Source: Akkermansia biwaensis | Lineage (GTDB): Bacteria; Verrucomicrobiota; Verrucomicrobiia; Verrucomicrobiales; Akkermansiaceae | Direction of reading: 5' to 3' | Assembly: GCF_026072915.1 (NCBI RefSeq) | Contig: NZ_AP025943.1 | Span: 992,001 to 1,056,000 of the forward strand | Length of the DNA stretch: 64,000 nucleotides | Shown here: positions 62,299 to 64,000 of the stretch, one piece after another | Position numbering within the stretch: position 1 is the stretch's first letter | Layout: each line of letters begins with the position of its first letter | Notes under the pieces: generated by a model | The model's database searches: none | Told to the model about the DNA's origin: nothing | What the model saw: only the letters and a program-made list of their open reading frames with translations | Program-made: the position numbers and the translations under genes

Positions 62299-63588
62299 AT
62301 GCACTCATTCGCTTACAAAAACGGCTTGCTGTACTGTGAAAACGTCAACCTCCAAGAACTGGCGGACAAGGAGGGGACTCCCCTGTACGTTTACAGCAAA
62401 CATACCATTCTGAGCCACTTCCACCGCCTGAGGGAATCCCTGGAACCGCTGAATGCGGAAGTAGCGTACGCGGTGAAGGCGTGCTCCAACATTGCCATCC
62501 TGAACCTCATGGCCCGCAATGGAGCGGGATTTGACATCGTGTCCGGAGGGGAACTCTTCCGCGTTATCAAGGCCGGAGGAGACCCGGCCAAATGCACGTA
62601 CGCCGGCGTAGGAAAGACGGAAAAGGAAATCCGCTATGCCCTGGAGCAGGGCATTTACTGCTTCAACGTGGAATCCGAGGCGGAAATGCGAGCGATCAAC
62701 GATATTGCCGCCTCCATGAACCTCACGGCCCCGGTAGCCGTCCGCGTCAACCCCAACGTGGAGGCGGGCACGCACAAGTATATCACCACCGGCAAGTCGG
62801 AGAACAAATTCGGGGTGGATTTCGAACAGATCGAATCCCTGTATGAAATGGCCGCCCGCGCATTGCCGCACGTCCATCTGAAGGGGCTGCAAATGCACAT
62901 CGGCTCCCAGCTCACCCAGGCAAAGCCCTTCATGGAGGCCGTCAGGAAAGTGGCGCCCCTGGCCGCACGGCTGAAGGAAAAGCACGGCATTGAATTCTTC
63001 TCCATCGGCGGCGGTATAGGCATTGTTTACCAGAACTCCCTGGAATCAGGCGTTCAGGAATGGTGGAACGAGGATTGCGCCCAGCTTACGCTGAGCACAT
63101 ACGCCCAGGCCGTCGTTCCCGTCCTTCAGCCTCTGGGACTGCATATCATTGTGGAGCCGGGACGTCTGATCGTCGGCAACGCCGGAGCCCTCATCACGCG
63201 CTGCCTGTATGAAAAATCAGGCAAGGCAAAGACTTTCAAGATAGTGGACGCGGGAATGAACGACCTCATCCGCCCGGCCCTCTATCAGGGATACCATGAA
63301 ATCATTCCGGTCAGGGAACATCTCTCGGAATCCTGCATCACCGCGGATGTCGTGGGGCCCATCTGCGAATCCGGGGACTTCCTGGCCCAGGACAGGAAAA
63401 TGACGGACGTACGGCAGGGAGAATTGCTGGCCGTTCTTTCCGCCGGAGCCTATGGCTTTTCCATGTCTTCCAACTACAACTCCCGTCCGATGGCGGAAGA
63501 AGTGCTGGTGGACGGGGGCCAATGGAGCGTCATCCGCCGCCGCCAGACCTGGGAAGACCTCATTGCCGGGGAAACCATTCCGGAATAA
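62299..63588 (+). CDS. lysA: Diaminopimelate decarboxylase
   Basis: 429 aa from ATG 62299. Fold type III PLP enzyme converting meso-diaminopimelate to lysine. The cofactor lysine is Lys60 (VAYAVKACSN). Other signatures: DIVSGGELFRVIKAG, HLKGLQMHIGSQLT, FSIGGGIGIVY, and the active-site Cys with GPICESGDFLAQDR, which binds substrate across the dimer. Complete. Four bp after the AI-2E transporter gene. Confidence 0.96.
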   Translation: MHSFAYKNGLLYCENVNLQELADKEGTPLYVYSKHTILSHFHRLRESLEPLNAEVAYAVKACSNIAILNLMARNGAGFDIVSGGELFRVIKAGGDPAKCTYAGVGKTEKEIRYALEQGIYCFNVESEAEMRAINDIAASMNLTAPVAVRVNPNVEAGTHKYITTGKSENKFGVDFEQIESLYEMAARALPHVHLKGLQMHIGSQLTQAKPFMEAVRKVAPLAARLKEKHGIEFFSIGGGIGIVYQNSLESGVQEWWNEDCAQLTLSTYAQAVVPVLQPLGLHIIVEPGRLIVGNAGALITRCLYEKSGKAKTFKIVDAGMNDLIRPALYQGYHEIIPVREHLSESCITADVVGPICESGDFLAQDRKMTDVRQGELLAVLSAGAYGFSMSSNYNSRPMAEEVLVDGGQWSVIRRRQTWEDLIAGETIPE

Positions 63589-63674
63589 TTCCGTTTGCGG
63601 AACCGGGAGTAGGCAATTCCCTTTCTTCACACACGTCACCATATCATCCAACACCATATCACAAGCCAATACAC

Positions 63675-64000
63675 ATGAAAAAAACCTTCTTCCTGTTCCT
63701 CTGTCTGGCCTTTGCGGGTTCCTCTTCCGCGCAGCGGGTGGACCAGCAGGTCATGGGAGAATCCCCTCGTGAAGTCTACCAGATAGACAAGGGATGGAAA
63801 TTCTACCGCGGCCATCTAGACCAACCCAAGCCCAAAGGCCACCACTGGGTTTATAAAAGCGTCAAGGCCGGCGCAGGGCGCGGCCCGGCAGCCTTCCAGT
63901 ATGACGACGGAGGCTGGCGCACCGTGGACCTTCCTCATGACTACGTGGTGGAAGGAACGTTCACCCAGAACCCGGAACTGGTCTCCCACGGCTTCCTGGA
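63675..64000 (+). CDS. Glycoside hydrolase family 2 (beta-galactosidase-like), 5' end only
   Basis: The gene runs off the window after 108 codons. ATG 63675 starts a signal peptide (MKKTFFLFLCLAFAGSSSAQ). The mature part begins YQIDKGWKFYRGHLDQPKP, and GGWRTVDLPHDYVVEG is the sugar-binding jelly-roll N-terminus of GH2 enzymes. The catalytic Glu pair lies beyond the window. Probably a secreted beta-galactosidase or related exo-enzyme acting on mucin or milk glycans, as is common in this group. Confidence 0.85.
   Translation, partial: MKKTFFLFLCLAFAGSSSAQRVDQQVMGESPREVYQIDKGWKFYRGHLDQPKPKGHHWVYKSVKAGAGRGPAAFQYDDGGWRTVDLPHDYVVEGTFTQNPELVSHGFL

Overview
The window looks like chromosomal DNA of a Verrucomicrobiota gut bacterium, most like Akkermansia. 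The signs are GC-rich coding DNA with weak Shine-Dalgarno sites, a large autotransporter, a PEP-CTERM-sorted protein, Rho with a long basic Asn/Arg-rich N-terminal extension, secreted glycosidases (two GH43, the start of a GH2) and many secreted proteins of unknown function. The genus is inferred from gene style; no 16S gene is present. I saw no tRNA, rRNA, CRISPR array or transposase.

Layout. 1-6.1 kb: OmpA-domain envelope protein, UvrD/PcrA helicase, and a convergent 889-residue unknown. 6.4-10.7 kb: autotransporter with a strong terminator, then a PEP-CTERM gene whose upstream region lies between two perfect 17-bp inverted repeats, a candidate invertible promoter. 10.8-17.3 kb (minus strand): asnS, a secreted C39-like peptidase, three small AT-rich unknowns, trxA and a proline-rich membrane protein. 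17.5-24.4 kb: a compact plus-strand operon of a spermidine-synthase-like protein, a HlyD-like adaptor, two tandem terpenoid-cyclase-fold proteins and two tandem, recently duplicated GH43 proteins, closed by a 19-bp hairpin. 24.4-28.8 kb: lipoprotein, ankyrin protein, and a LysR regulator next to a YeiH-type transporter.

28.9-33.1 kb: serine biosynthesis set (class V aminotransferase, DUF1015 protein, serA). 33.2-38 kb: coiled-coil membrane protein, queE, and convergent rho and yebC; the rho terminator lies partly inside queE. 38.4-40.6 kb: three minus-strand unknowns. 40.9-49.7 kb: mostly housekeeping genes (CDF transporter with a long C-terminus, methyltransferase, Kef-type antiporter, queA, floA with a membrane partner, thiG).

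49.8-58.3 kb is the accessory region: a 2053-residue RHS polymorphic-toxin protein with a 90-residue polyserine tract, a small membrane protein 9 bp downstream (candidate immunity), then a displaced orphan RHS C-terminal cassette and a second candidate immunity gene. The orphan toxin is split by a -1 frame change at an in-phase A_AAA_AAA heptamer. 59-64 kb: APC permease, HAD phosphatase, AI-2E family transporter, lysA, and a GH2 enzyme cut by the window end.
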